The notes under the pieces are model-generated. The model was not told the DNA's origin and searched no databases. It saw nothing but the letters and a program-made list of their open reading frames with translations. Positions 44,693-53,229 of a stretch of 64,000 bases of DNA are shown in pieces. Each line of letters starts with the position of its first letter. The first letter of the stretch is position 1. The DNA comes from Terriglobia bacterium (GTDB lineage Bacteria; Acidobacteriota; UBA6911), in the NCBI GenBank assembly GCA_020072565.1, contig JAIQGI010000032.1, positions 1 to 64,000 on the forward strand, written 5' to 3'. The translations under genes and the position numbers were made by a program.

Positions 44693-45289
44693 TCACGCCC
44701 CGGGCTGCGGACTGCGGACACCCCTTTCGGGGCTTAAGCCCTTGCTCCTGGTACGCCCAAGACGATGCCAATCGCCCCCATTTAAGCGCCATTCGGGCCT
44801 GCAATCTTGTTCTACTTCAGCAGAGCTCAGATATCGAGAGGACTGATTCTGACTCCTGAATCCCATTTTTTTCGGATGGATGTGCGCGGTAATGATTTCC
44901 CTGGCGGCGGGCCTGATTTCCTCCCAATGCGCTTTGGGCGCTTTTTGAAGCACCACCATCGTTTTATCAATCGTCACTTCAATGACCCCGGGTATATTGA
45001 ATAACTTCTTCGCCAGCTCGTCCGCCGGTGGGATTTCCTGCCGGGTGTGATATTTATGGGCAGTTTCCGAGAGTTTGGATCCCAAATAAAAATAGCAGGA
45101 GTTGGCCGTCGAAGAGGTTACTTCATCCAGTATACCGGATGGATCGATTTCCTTGGGAGGCACCTTGTCCTTATCTCTAAATCCCTTTAAAACAAACGCA
45201 CCCAGGACTAACAGCCCTCCGATGAAAACCATAAAAAAGAGCAGATTCTTCACCTCATAACTATTCAGCGCCCTCCGCGTGTTAGACAT
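44693..45289 (-). CDS. Membrane-anchored protein with Nfu_N-like domain
   Basis: The 198-aa protein starts at an ATG with gaaggaggagg upstream. Residues 16-37 (LLFFMVFIGGLLVLGAFVL) form one membrane helix; residues about 70-135 read ANSCYFYLGSKLSETAHKYH and later LAKKLFNIPGVIEVTIDKTM, VVLQKAPKAHWEEIRPAARE, which match the N-terminal domain of Nfu/NifU-type Fe-S scaffold proteins. The C-terminal CxxC cluster-binding domain of Nfu is absent. The last 40-45 residues are encoded by REP-like repeat sequence (LGRTRSKGLSPERGVRSPQP), so the original stop has probably been lost. A role in Fe-S assembly is not supported without the scaffold cysteines. Confidence 0.7.
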   Translation of the reverse strand: MSNTRRALNSYEVKNLLFFMVFIGGLLVLGAFVLKGFRDKDKVPPKEIDPSGILDEVTSSTANSCYFYLGSKLSETAHKYHTRQEIPPADELAKKLFNIPGVIEVTIDKTMVVLQKAPKAHWEEIRPAAREIITAHIHPKKMGFRSQNQSSRYLSSAEVEQDCRPEWRLNGGDWHRLGRTRSKGLSPERGVRSPQPGA

Positions 45290-45417
45290 CCTCCTCCTTC
45301 AAAAATGCTGAGGCCTGCCGTCCCCACCAGCCGCGGGCTGACGGGGCAAACCTCACAGCCCATCCCGGAATATAGCCTTTTCGAGCCCCCACTTACAAAC
45401 ACGTTGGGGAATCGCTT

Positions 45418-45813
45418 TTATTTCACCTTGAAACTCATTTCTTTCAGGGTGTTGCCCTTGGAATCCGCAATCGTAATGGTCCAATCTCCCGCAAGGTACG
45501 CGGTCATATACCACCACGTGCGCCAGGGACTGCCGCCGATAGCCAATTCACTGGTATAGGTGTGATCCCCGCTCTTCCAGGTGGCCTTCAAGGACTCGCC
45601 CGCAGCGCCTGTTACCTTCAACCACAGATAGACCTTGTCGTTGACGGAGAACTCAGTGGTTTCGTCGGTGATCTCGCGGTCCTTTACATCCTTTCCGAGC
45701 TTCGCTCCCACGATCTGAATCCCCGTTGCCTGCCCGGGTTTCACGCGGACAGAAGCGTCCATCAAATAAGGAATCAGAAAGAGCACAGCAAGACTCAAGA
45801 GAGTTCGTTTCAT
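45418..45813 (-). CDS. Exported DUF2914 protein
   Basis: The start is the ATG at 45813; upstream residues in frame do not fit. The 131-aa protein has a signal peptide (MKRTLLSLAVLFLIPYLMDA) and the DUF2914 pattern: KVYLWLKVTGAAGESLKATW, SPWRTWWYMTAYLAGDWTIT and a final KEMSFKV. The domain is a small beta-sandwich often attached to membrane proteins; function unknown. It follows the Nfu_N-like gene on the same strand, with 128 bp between them. Confidence 0.85.
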   Translation of the reverse strand: MKRTLLSLAVLFLIPYLMDASVRVKPGQATGIQIVGAKLGKDVKDREITDETTEFSVNDKVYLWLKVTGAAGESLKATWKSGDHTYTSELAIGGSPWRTWWYMTAYLAGDWTITIADSKGNTLKEMSFKVK

Positions 45814-45939
45814 GGCATTCCCATCCCTTTCTATCAGGATTCCGCACTGATCCCGTTGCCTGCGCGTCATCGCGTCAAACGAACTTCGCCGCAATAGAAA
45901 CATCTTCTCGCAGATCTCCTGCAGGTTCAATGGTCGAAA

Positions 45940-46818
45940 TCAGCGGCGCTGGTCGCGAAACCGGACCGGGTCAACGGTCAGATCGGCTAGACGAATTGCA
46001 TCCACGGCGGAAAGGTCACGGATTGGCGTCAAGATTGTCGCTGTCCCAGCCGTCGCGTCGGTTTTCGTGACGATGCCCAGGGCGAGCGTAAAACCGTTTG
46101 CGTCCTCGAATGCCAGGAGTTGATTGGGCCCGGGAGGGGCATCTGGGAAAACAGCGAAATCTCTCAGGCTGAACCCCCGCAAACTCGCCCCGGCGAAGTG
46201 CTCCGCGAAACGGCGCACGCGATAGCGCCTGCGTGTGAGCATGTTGCGGGGGCGCAACGCCGGCGAGGGATCGAGTTCCACGATGCGCGTGCGCGCGCTC
46301 TTTCGCAGAGGCGCCAGCAGCGGCTCCAGCTCTTGGGTGCACCGGATCGCGATCAGGGTCTCGGGGCGCAGCAGATCGATCTTCGCCAGCTTGAGCTCCA
46401 CCGCCCCAACGCCGGGATCGATCAGGCCCGTCGTGTCATAAACGATCGTCGCGATCCGCCTGCTCCGGGCGACTTCAACCAGGCGCGCGACGCCTGTCAG
46501 CAGCGGCAGCATGTGGTGACGGGGAGTGGTCGATCCGACAAAACGCCGCCAGCGGCGACCGCGGCCGGGAAAGTGTGTCGTCCCCCGCGCTATCGTGAGT
46601 GTCACCGTAGACGGAGGTCCCAGAGCACTCTGCCCCGGATCTCCGTCCAGGAATGCGACCGGAGCGAAAGACTGCTGCAACAGTTGTTCAAAGAGCCAGT
46701 GCGCGAGGGTGCTCTTTCCGGTGTCGGAAGCGCCCACAAACATCACCAGCCCGCGCAGCGGCGCGCGGGTGATCTGCTCCCACTCACGAGAAACGACAAT
46801 CTGATCCTCAGCCGGCAT
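45940..46818 (-). CDS. Clp1/Grc3-like P-loop polynucleotide kinase homologue
   Basis: The 292-aa protein has a Walker A GASDTGKST at residues 29-37, a DGDPGQSALGPP clasp/Walker B block (about 58-69) and YDTTGLIDPGVGAVELKLAKIDL (about 125-147). This triad is that of the Clp1_P family, known from archaeal and eukaryotic RNA 5'-hydroxyl kinases (Clp1, Grc3/NOL9) and from less studied bacterial members. The C-terminal third (about 200-290) is a small beta domain. The start has gaggaag upstream. It is divergent from nth by 83 bp. RNA or DNA kinase activity is an inference from the fold. Confidence 0.8.
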   Translation of the reverse strand: MPAEDQIVVSREWEQITRAPLRGLVMFVGASDTGKSTLAHWLFEQLLQQSFAPVAFLDGDPGQSALGPPSTVTLTIARGTTHFPGRGRRWRRFVGSTTPRHHMLPLLTGVARLVEVARSRRIATIVYDTTGLIDPGVGAVELKLAKIDLLRPETLIAIRCTQELEPLLAPLRKSARTRIVELDPSPALRPRNMLTRRRYRVRRFAEHFAGASLRGFSLRDFAVFPDAPPGPNQLLAFEDANGFTLALGIVTKTDATAGTATILTPIRDLSAVDAIRLADLTVDPVRFRDQRR

Positions 46819-46901
46819 GCTTCCTCACTATCATGGTATCGTAGTAGAATCGAAGTGAGAACGTAACCGTCGGCACCTGCCACCCATGGAAAGGCGGAAT
46901 C

Positions 46902-47564
46902 ATGCCGGTCGAATCATTGGCCAAACGCAAGGGGCGAACCGCTGAAATCATCGCAATCCTCGAAAAGACTTATCCTGATGCGCGCATCGCCTTGAACTTC
47001 AGCAATCCCCTGGAACTGCTGGTGGCGACGATCCTGTCGGCTCAATGCACGGACAAGCGTGTCAACCTGGTCACCGGGCACCTGTTCAAGAAATATCGCG
47101 CCGCTGCCGACTACGCCGCCGCAGATCCGAAGGTGTTCGAGGAGGAGATTCGGTCGACTGGATTCTACCGCAACAAGACAAAGTCGGTGCTGGGTGCAGC
47201 AGCCCGGATCGCCAAAGACTTTGGGGGCAAGGTGCCCGACAACATGGAGCAGTTGCTCACGCTTTCGGGCGTAGCCCGCAAGACGGCCAATGTGGTTCTC
47301 AGCGGCGCCTTCGGCAAGAACGAAGGCATCGTCGTCGACACCCACGTGACTCGAGTCGCCCAGCGGCTCAAGCTGACCAGGCACAGGGATAATGCCGGCG
47401 ACAGGATCGAAAATGATCTCATGGAATTGGCACCGCGCAAGAACTGGACGGATCTCGGCAACATGCTCATCTGGCACGGGCGCCTGATCTGCGCGGCACG
47501 GCGCCCGAAGTGCGCCGAATGCAAGATCAACAAGCTCTGCCCCTCGGCTTTTAAAATACGCTGA
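46902..47564 (+). CDS. nth: Endonuclease III (DNA glycosylase/AP lyase)
   Basis: The enzyme removes oxidised pyrimidines from DNA and nicks the abasic site. The 220-aa protein has the helix-hairpin-helix LSGVARKTANVVLSGAFG with catalytic Lys127, the Asp in VVDTHVTRV at 146, and the [4Fe-4S] cluster cysteines at 197, 204, 207 and 213 in the exact C-x6-C-x2-C-x5-C spacing. E. coli Nth is 211 aa. It is transcribed away from the Clp1-like gene. A MITE-like repeat starts eight bases after the stop codon. Confidence 0.97.
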   Translation: MPVESLAKRKGRTAEIIAILEKTYPDARIALNFSNPLELLVATILSAQCTDKRVNLVTGHLFKKYRAAADYAAADPKVFEEEIRSTGFYRNKTKSVLGAAARIAKDFGGKVPDNMEQLLTLSGVARKTANVVLSGAFGKNEGIVVDTHVTRVAQRLKLTRHRDNAGDRIENDLMELAPRKNWTDLGNMLIWHGRLICAARRPKCAECKINKLCPSAFKIR

Positions 47565-47572
47565 GAACAGAA

Positions 47573-47768
47573 ACCACAAAATACACGGCGCGGAATACCC
47601 GCAACCCAAATCCTCAACAGAGGTCGCAGAGACCGCAGAGGATTTTCGCCTCTGTTACTTTTCTCCGCGACCTCTGCGCCCTCTGCGATGATCTTTCGCT
47701 TTTCTTGCCTAAATGGCAAGAATCTGCAGGGAAGTAGTACGAAACCGGTCCTGCGTGATTCGTGCGTT
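47573..47768 (+). repeat. MITE-like repeat C, copy 1 (about 195 bp)
   Basis: The sequence is alignable along its whole length with the inverted copy at 54394-54584. Shared blocks include cacggcgcgg/cagggtgcgg, the long ctctgcg-type palindrome and a segment atctttcgcttttcttgcct followed by aaatggcaag. The terminal inverted repeats are degraded in this copy. Confidence 0.7.
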
Positions 47769-47798
47769 GCGCGGTTTATCGGGGGCAGTTTCTCTGGC

Positions 47799-47918
47799 TC
47801 AGAATCCGCGTTCGTCGGCGGAAGGACCATAGATCATGGGAACAGGCACATCCTTGAGCCGGATGTAAACGCTGAGCTGTCCGCGGTGGTGAATTATGTG
47901 ATTGAGCAGGTGTGAAGG
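47799..47918 (-). pseudogene. DinB-family protein remnant, C-terminal part only
   Basis: The minus-strand stretch before the TGA reads PSHLLNHIIHHRGQLSVYIR then LKDVPVPMIYGPSADERGF. This is the typical last helix of DinB/YfiT-like four-helix proteins, with the metal-binding HHRGQ motif. The upstream two thirds are missing and replaced by an aatccaaaatcc repeat tract, so this is a broken gene. Confidence 0.7.
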
Positions 47919-47983
47919 CTAATCCCTGGATTTTGGATTTGAGATTTCAATCCAAAATCCAAAATCCGCAATCCAAAATCTTT

Positions 47984-48874
47984 TTATTCCATGCGGCCGC
48001 CGCGCCGCGCGGTGGCCATGAAAGGGGTGTCCCATAGTGTGATCAGGGTACCGTCGGCGTCGACAGCAATCAATCCGGCGGAGGCGGTGGCCAGCGTTTC
48101 GATCTCCGCCATTGTGGCCCTTCCCGCAGCATCAAGCGACTTGCCGTCGGCGACCAGGTCGCACAGCCGCTTGGCTGAAAGCAGCACCATGATGCGCTCG
48201 CCGACGCCCGTCAGGGAAACAGCCGCTTTCGTCGTGCAATAGGTTCCCGCCCCGATGATCGGAGAGTCCCCCACGCGGCCCGGGTAACACTGTCCAGTGC
48301 CGCCGGTAGAGGTTCCGGCCGCAAGATCGCCGTGCCCATCGAGCGCTACGCAACCGACAGTCCCGAGACGCGGATGACCGTTCTTCCAGTCTTTGCCCAT
48401 CCGCTCATAGTCGAGCTGCAGGCACGCGTCGGTCATGTGCTGCTGCCAGTAGGCGATTTTCTGGGGTGTAGCCACAACGCCCGATTCATGGCCGAGCTTC
48501 AATCCGAGTTGAGTGGCTTCGATTCCGCAGAGCATCACATGGGCATCACACTGCAGAAGGTAACGCGCCAGCCGGATTGGATTCTTAAGACCGGGCACCT
48601 GGGCCACCGCGCCCGCCCGGCCGTCGCTCGCCATGATGCTCGCATCCATCCGGGCCACGCCGTCGGCCTGGAGGTAGCTGCCTGTGCCGGCATTCAGCAC
48701 CGGCTCATCCTCGAGCCGACGGATGGCAACGTCGACGGCGTCGACCGCGGTTCCGCCCGCCTCCAACACCTTCCACCCCTCTTCAGCCGAGCGTTCGCAT
48801 GCCGCCTCACGAACCAATTCTTCTTCTGCAGAGACCGCGGCACAGCCGCCGTGCACAATCAATGCCTTCTTCAT
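47984..48874 (-). CDS. iaaA: Isoaspartyl peptidase / type III L-asparaginase
   Basis: This Ntn-hydrolase hydrolyses beta-aspartyl dipeptides and asparagine after autocleavage. The start is the ATG at 48874 (site ggagg). The 296-aa protein begins MKKALIVHGG as usual, and the autocatalytic Thr is T172 in LGTVGCVALDGHGDLAAGTS, with the downstream STGG and GRVGDSPIIGAGTYC substrate-site blocks. Length fits the family (about 310 aa). It follows lysC on the same strand with 113 bp between, enough for separate initiation. Producing aspartate next to aspartate kinase may be coincidence. Confidence 0.93.
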   Translation of the reverse strand: MKKALIVHGGCAAVSAEEELVREAACERSAEEGWKVLEAGGTAVDAVDVAIRRLEDEPVLNAGTGSYLQADGVARMDASIMASDGRAGAVAQVPGLKNPIRLARYLLQCDAHVMLCGIEATQLGLKLGHESGVVATPQKIAYWQQHMTDACLQLDYERMGKDWKNGHPRLGTVGCVALDGHGDLAAGTSTGGTGQCYPGRVGDSPIIGAGTYCTTKAAVSLTGVGERIMVLLSAKRLCDLVADGKSLDAAGRATMAEIETLATASAGLIAVDADGTLITLWDTPFMATARRGGRME

Positions 48875-48987
48875 CCAGACCTCCCGAGCTGGAAGCTTAT
48901 AGGCCGGCAAGCCAAAATGCCAAGGGAAATGAGTGATGAGCGATGGATCAGATCCCTTCTTCTCTATGATTTATCACCTATGACTCA

Positions 48988-50361
48988 TCACTCCGGACCT
49001 GATTCGAAAAAGGCCTGATGAAGCCGGCAAACCACGTCGTTTACCACTGCTTCATCGGTTACGAAGGTGAGGTTGATGCGCGACGCTCCCTGCGAGATCA
49101 GCGACACGTTGACGTCCGCGATGGTGCTGAACAGCCGCCCGGCAACACCGGGCGTTGCCCGCAGTCCCTCACCCACAATGCAGATCACGGCGCGATGACA
49201 CTCGACTTCTACGGCACCCAGGGGCTGCAGGTCCCGCAGAATTTCCGGGAGGGCGCTGTCGTCGTCCAGCGAGAGCGAGACGCTCACCTCCGAGGTCGTG
49301 ACAATGTCGATCACGGTGAGGTGGCGGTCGAAGACTTCGAACAGGGCCCGCAGAAAACCGTAAGCGCCGAGCATGCGGCCGGATGTGATCAGCACCGTGG
49401 TAATCCCGGTCTTGTGGGCGATCGATTTCACCGCGCCCGGAGACATCTCGCTTTCCGAGCAGATGAGGGTTCCCGCTTCTTGCGGAGCGTGGGAGTTGCA
49501 GATCAGGAACGGGATACCCTTTGCCACGGCTGGATGGATGGTCTTTGGGTGGAGGACCTTGGCGCCGAAATATGCCAGCTCCGCGGCCTCCGCATAGGAG
49601 AGGCGCGGGATCGTCCTGGCGGCCGGCACCACCCGCGGATCGGCCGTGAGGACTCCGCTCACGTCCGTCCATATCTGGATTTCGCGCGCGTCGAGTGCCG
49701 CGCCGATCAGGGCGGCGCTATAGTCCGAGCCGCCGCGCCCCAGGGTCGTGGTCATGCCCGCCTCCGTGGCGCCGATGAATCCGCCCAGCACGGGGATCCG
49801 ACCGGCTGCCAGAAGCGGTTCAATCCGGCTCCGGGTCCTGTACTCGGTCTGATCCATGAGGGGCGTGGCGCGGCCGTAATCCTCGTCGGTGACGATGCAT
49901 GCGCGCGCATCGACGAGCTCGGCCTCCAGGCCCTGCGCGCGCAGAACCGCCGCCAGCAGGCAGGACGACATCCGTTCCCCGTAGGAAACGACCTTGTCCT
50001 GAAGCTCCGCCGCAGGCGCGGCGCCGCTCGCGGCGGACTGGAGCAGCCGCGCGACCGCGTCGCGCGCTTCCGTCAGGAATCTCTCCATCGCGGGCGCTTC
50101 CTTGCCAAGCAGGTCTTCCTTTACCGCTGCGTGCCGTTGGAATTGGGCATCGAGCGCAGCCATCGCCCCGGCTGCATCGCCGGCTGCTGCCGTCTGGAAG
50201 CCCGCCAGCAGCGCATCCGTCATCCGGCTCATGGCCGAAACAACCACGACCGGCATGGCTTCGCGGCGCGCCGCCACGATTTCAGCCACGCGCCGAAACG
50301 CCGACGCGTCCTTGACCGACGTGCCGCCGAATTTGAGTACGGTAGGTCCGTTCAATTCCAA
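48988..50361 (-). CDS. lysC: Aspartate kinase (monofunctional, LysC type)
   Basis: The enzyme phosphorylates aspartate, the first step towards lysine, threonine and methionine. The frame opens at a TTG (50361) preceded by gaggaat at good distance; no ATG lies near. The 457-aa protein has KFGGTSVKDASAFRRVAE at the N-terminus, GRGGSDYSAALIGAALDARE with the substrate-site block TDVSGVLTADPRVVPAARTI, and two C-terminal ACT domains (from about 310). Length is close to E. coli LysC (449 aa). No lysine riboswitch was recognised in the upstream 200 bp; a 31-bp inverted repeat lies there. Confidence 0.95.
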   Translation of the reverse strand: MELNGPTVLKFGGTSVKDASAFRRVAEIVAARREAMPVVVVSAMSRMTDALLAGFQTAAAGDAAGAMAALDAQFQRHAAVKEDLLGKEAPAMERFLTEARDAVARLLQSAASGAAPAAELQDKVVSYGERMSSCLLAAVLRAQGLEAELVDARACIVTDEDYGRATPLMDQTEYRTRSRIEPLLAAGRIPVLGGFIGATEAGMTTTLGRGGSDYSAALIGAALDAREIQIWTDVSGVLTADPRVVPAARTIPRLSYAEAAELAYFGAKVLHPKTIHPAVAKGIPFLICNSHAPQEAGTLICSESEMSPGAVKSIAHKTGITTVLITSGRMLGAYGFLRALFEVFDRHLTVIDIVTTSEVSVSLSLDDDSALPEILRDLQPLGAVEVECHRAVICIVGEGLRATPGVAGRLFSTIADVNVSLISQGASRINLTFVTDEAVVNDVVCRLHQAFFESGPE

Positions 50362-50440
50362 TAGAAATTCCTCGTGGGTCGCGGCTGCCAGACCCGACCC
50401 CCAGCTGGACAGTCACTCCTATTCCGACCATAGATAGAAA

Positions 50441-50521
50441 GCTTAGCCACGAAGAACCCCAACGGCACGAATCGAATTCCTGCGAGCCGGTTCGTGCGGT
50501 TGGGGTTCTTCCTGGCTGAGC
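50441..50521. repeat. 31-bp imperfect inverted repeat between lysC and the M28 peptidase gene
   Basis: Arms 50441-50471 and 50491-50521 pair with three mismatches around a 19-nt loop; the centre of each arm is gaagaaccccaac or its complement. Since the M28 peptidase gene ends 57 bp away on the minus strand, it may act as its terminator, although no T-run follows. Confidence 0.7.
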
Positions 50522-50577
50522 TATTCCTGCTGTGTCTTAATCACGGGGCGCCGTCTGGCAGCCGGCGCCCACTGCGA

Positions 50578-52827
50578 TCACCACGTGATCAGTCCTACTG
50601 CCCGCAACTGCTCCAGGTAGTTCAGGATGTCCTGCAGGTCATTCACAGACTGAGTCTGGGGCTGAGTCTGGCCCTGAGCCAGGGACGGTCCCTGGGGCTG
50701 AGCCTGGGCGTCGAGCAGGTACTTGATGTCGAGCGCGCTGTGCTGGCCGTTGATCAGCAGCTGCAGCTCGCCTGTGTTGCTCAGCCTTCCCTTCAATGGA
50801 TACTTCGTGCGTGCGGCCGCCGCGATCTCGCGGATCTTGATCTCCTCCGGAGTCGCGTTTGCCGGCGCTGCACCGCCGGAGGGGAAGGCAGCCCCACCGC
50901 CGGCGGGGAAATAATACCGGTAGCCATAGTTGCCCTGGATCAGCTCCTTCACCCTGGCCGTGGGTTTCGGAATGATCTTTGCAGCCTGCTTCTCGAGGTC
51001 GGTTAGCTGGAGCGCGATGGGCGCAGCGTTGAGCTTCTTCGCCACGGCCTTCATATGAGTATCGAGCGCGGCGAGGTGGGCCTTGCCGATGTCATCGATC
51101 GACTTCTGCATCGCGGCCACGTAGTCGCCGACCGCCTTCTTGTCCGCGGCCAGCTGGTTAACAGTCGCCAGCGTGTCCTTTTCATTGATCACCGCGCCCA
51201 GAATATCGGCGCGCCCGGACTTGTACGCATCCGCGAACGTTTCCGGGGCAGCGCGGTTCAGCGCTTCCAGCCCACGCACCAGCTGGTGACCCAGGCGGCC
51301 CGTGCCGTTGCTGGTGATTTCGCCGGCGATCTTCATCGCCATGTTGTCGTCGGCGCCGGCGATCGTGTAGGCGGCCGCGGCCCCGATAATCGCGACCCGC
51401 CGCAACTGGGTCGGATCGGACTTGTCCACATGGTCGCCCGAGGTGTGGTACCAGCGGTCGGGCCACGCGATCATCATGATGCCCGGCACGCCCATGCCCC
51501 AGTCGTTGAACACCGTGTGGTCGGAGGAGCCATAGTAGGTTTCGATGCTATAGATGAACGGCTCATCGGCTCCGGTCGGCGCCACGATGCGGCGCGCCTG
51601 CGGGGTAAAGTTGCCGCGGTTCTGGATGTGCTCGCGGTTGGACTCGCCCACGTACCGGTAGTAGTTCTCCATCACGTCGTTGATATAGTGCGGATTGCCG
51701 TAGGTGGTGCGCATCAGGCAGAAGAAGGACTGGTTCTTGCTCAGCCACTCTCCGACCATGTCCAGGTTGATGTTGCACAGGGTCCGGTTCATGACCTCCC
51801 TGTGATCGCGAGCCCACGCGCCGGTGCCCGACATCTCCGGGCCTATGAGGAAGCGGATGGTGCGCTTCGGGCGCGGGATGCGGTTTTCGTTGATCAGCGT
51901 GTTCAGCACGCGGGCGATTTCCATGATTGTGGCGCAGCCCGAGATGTCGTCGTTGCCCCCCTGCTTCACATAGCCCTCGTACAGGTGCGCGGTGAAGATG
52001 ACCTCGTTGCCGTTCGGCTCCGTGCCGGGAATATAGGCGACCACGTTCTGCATGTCCGTCGGCACGGTCTCGGAAGCGACCTGCGCGCGCACCTTGATTC
52101 TTTGTCCCGCGAGAAGGCGTTGTTTCAGGTAGGAGCCGTCGCGGGGCGCGATCTGAAAGCCGAACTTCACGGTACTGGTGGTTCCGGCGCCCCCGCCTCT
52201 GCCGCCGCCTCTGCCGCCTCCGATCGAGGCCCAGTTGAGCTGGAGCGGATCGAAGAAGGGACGGCTGTTGCCGATCCCGATCACGCCCACGGCGCCCGTG
52301 GCCGACAAGCCCCCCATGGAGCCCTCCGTGACGGCGATCTTGTCCTTCAAGTCTTTGCCCTGGAGTTCTTGCGCCCTTCCCGAGCCGACCCAGACGAGCT
52401 CCGCGGTGACATCCGAAGTCTGGCTCCCCTGCGCCAGCATCGCGGTCGCATCGCGATACGATGCCAGCTTGTCATGTCCGGGCTCGACTTCCCACAACTC
52501 GCCCTTGATGCCGTTCCAGGCAGTTCCGCCGGGGTAGCGCGCGACCTCTGCGCCGGGAATGCCGTATTCCTTGAACTTATCCAGGAAGAATTTGGTCTCA
52601 TGGAACATCGACGAAGGTCCATACTCGGACGCGGGGCGGACCTTGTCATAGCCGCCCGTCTCCATGATTGCCTTCCATGCGTTCTCACCGGAGGATTCCC
52701 CGATGATCTCGTCCATGACGCTCGACGCCAGGAAAGTCCACTGCAGCCACGGCGTCATCTGTGCCACGGCAATGGCGCCGACGGATAGAACCGCCGCCAG
52801 AAAGAGCAGAACCGTTCGCTTTGCCAT
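50578..52827 (-). CDS. Exported M28-family zinc aminopeptidase with PA-like domain
   Basis: The 749-aa protein has a signal peptide (MAKRTVLLFLAAVLSVGAIAVAQ), a protease-associated domain (about residues 130-230, interrupted by a GGGRGGGRGGG linker) and an M28 catalytic domain (about 270-500). Metal-binding blocks are HLYEG, GGNDDISGCATIMEIARVLN, GPEMSGTGAWARDHREV, NINLDMVGEW and YHTSGDHVDKSDPTQL. The C-terminal 200 residues are helical and end in a Gln-rich stretch (QAQPQGPSLAQGQTQPQTQS). M28 enzymes release N-terminal residues. It is transcribed alone. Confidence 0.9.
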   Translation of the reverse strand: MAKRTVLLFLAAVLSVGAIAVAQMTPWLQWTFLASSVMDEIIGESSGENAWKAIMETGGYDKVRPASEYGPSSMFHETKFFLDKFKEYGIPGAEVARYPGGTAWNGIKGELWEVEPGHDKLASYRDATAMLAQGSQTSDVTAELVWVGSGRAQELQGKDLKDKIAVTEGSMGGLSATGAVGVIGIGNSRPFFDPLQLNWASIGGGRGGGRGGGAGTTSTVKFGFQIAPRDGSYLKQRLLAGQRIKVRAQVASETVPTDMQNVVAYIPGTEPNGNEVIFTAHLYEGYVKQGGNDDISGCATIMEIARVLNTLINENRIPRPKRTIRFLIGPEMSGTGAWARDHREVMNRTLCNINLDMVGEWLSKNQSFFCLMRTTYGNPHYINDVMENYYRYVGESNREHIQNRGNFTPQARRIVAPTGADEPFIYSIETYYGSSDHTVFNDWGMGVPGIMMIAWPDRWYHTSGDHVDKSDPTQLRRVAIIGAAAAYTIAGADDNMAMKIAGEITSNGTGRLGHQLVRGLEALNRAAPETFADAYKSGRADILGAVINEKDTLATVNQLAADKKAVGDYVAAMQKSIDDIGKAHLAALDTHMKAVAKKLNAAPIALQLTDLEKQAAKIIPKPTARVKELIQGNYGYRYYFPAGGGAAFPSGGAAPANATPEEIKIREIAAAARTKYPLKGRLSNTGELQLLINGQHSALDIKYLLDAQAQPQGPSLAQGQTQPQTQSVNDLQDILNYLEQLRAVGLITW

Positions 52828-53229
52828 ACATATCTCCTCATGACATCTGTGAAGGGGCTGTGTTATGAATGACCTGTTTGGGACGGCCCAGTTTATCCGA
52901 ATTTCCCGTCAAATGCGATCGGGACCTCGAGAAATGGGAAAACAAGTCGGTGTGATTTTGTCGTCATTCCGGCCCGAACGGCCGGCAATAAATAGGCCCG
53001 GCCGTAAGGCCGGGATAGGGATTGCAGAGAGATGGAGCGCCGAAGGTGCAGCACTGTTGATATTTCAGGTGCCGCGCCTTTGGCGCTCGAACTTTTATCC
53101 GGCATCCAATCCCGGCCTTACGGCCGGGCCTCAAACCATTTTTCAAGACACCCCCAATCCTTGTCGCACGCCCGCAATGATCTTTCGCTTGCGGCACTAT
53201 TTTTGACGCTCTGTATGAAGGAGGCGGTG
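52828..53229. other. Intergenic region containing a nested palindrome element
   Basis: The 402-bp divergent gap holds the 138-bp element at 52994-53131. No gene is supported elsewhere in it. Confidence 0.65.
52994..53131. repeat. 138-bp nested palindromic element
   Basis: Exact 23-bp inverted ends, containing cccggccgtaaggccggg, occupy 52994-53016 and 53109-53131. Inside, a second dyad pairs gagcgccgaaggtgc with gcgcctttggcgctc (about 53034-53090). The arrangement fits a small non-autonomous palindromic repeat. Confidence 0.75.

Larger units (their letters stand above)
47565..47983. other. Intergenic region: MITE-like repeat and a DinB remnant
   Basis: The 419-bp gap contains repeat C copy 1 (47573-47768), the C-terminal remnant of a DinB gene (47799-47918) and a short tandem stretch of aatccaaaatcc units (47925-47982). 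No intact gene remains. Confidence 0.75.

Noticed and set aside
49018-50364. 448-codon plus-strand frame
   Set aside because: Exact antisense shadow of lysC.
51055-52788. 577-codon plus-strand frame
   Set aside because: Antisense of the M28 peptidase gene; composition rich in Arg, His, Val with no family signal.
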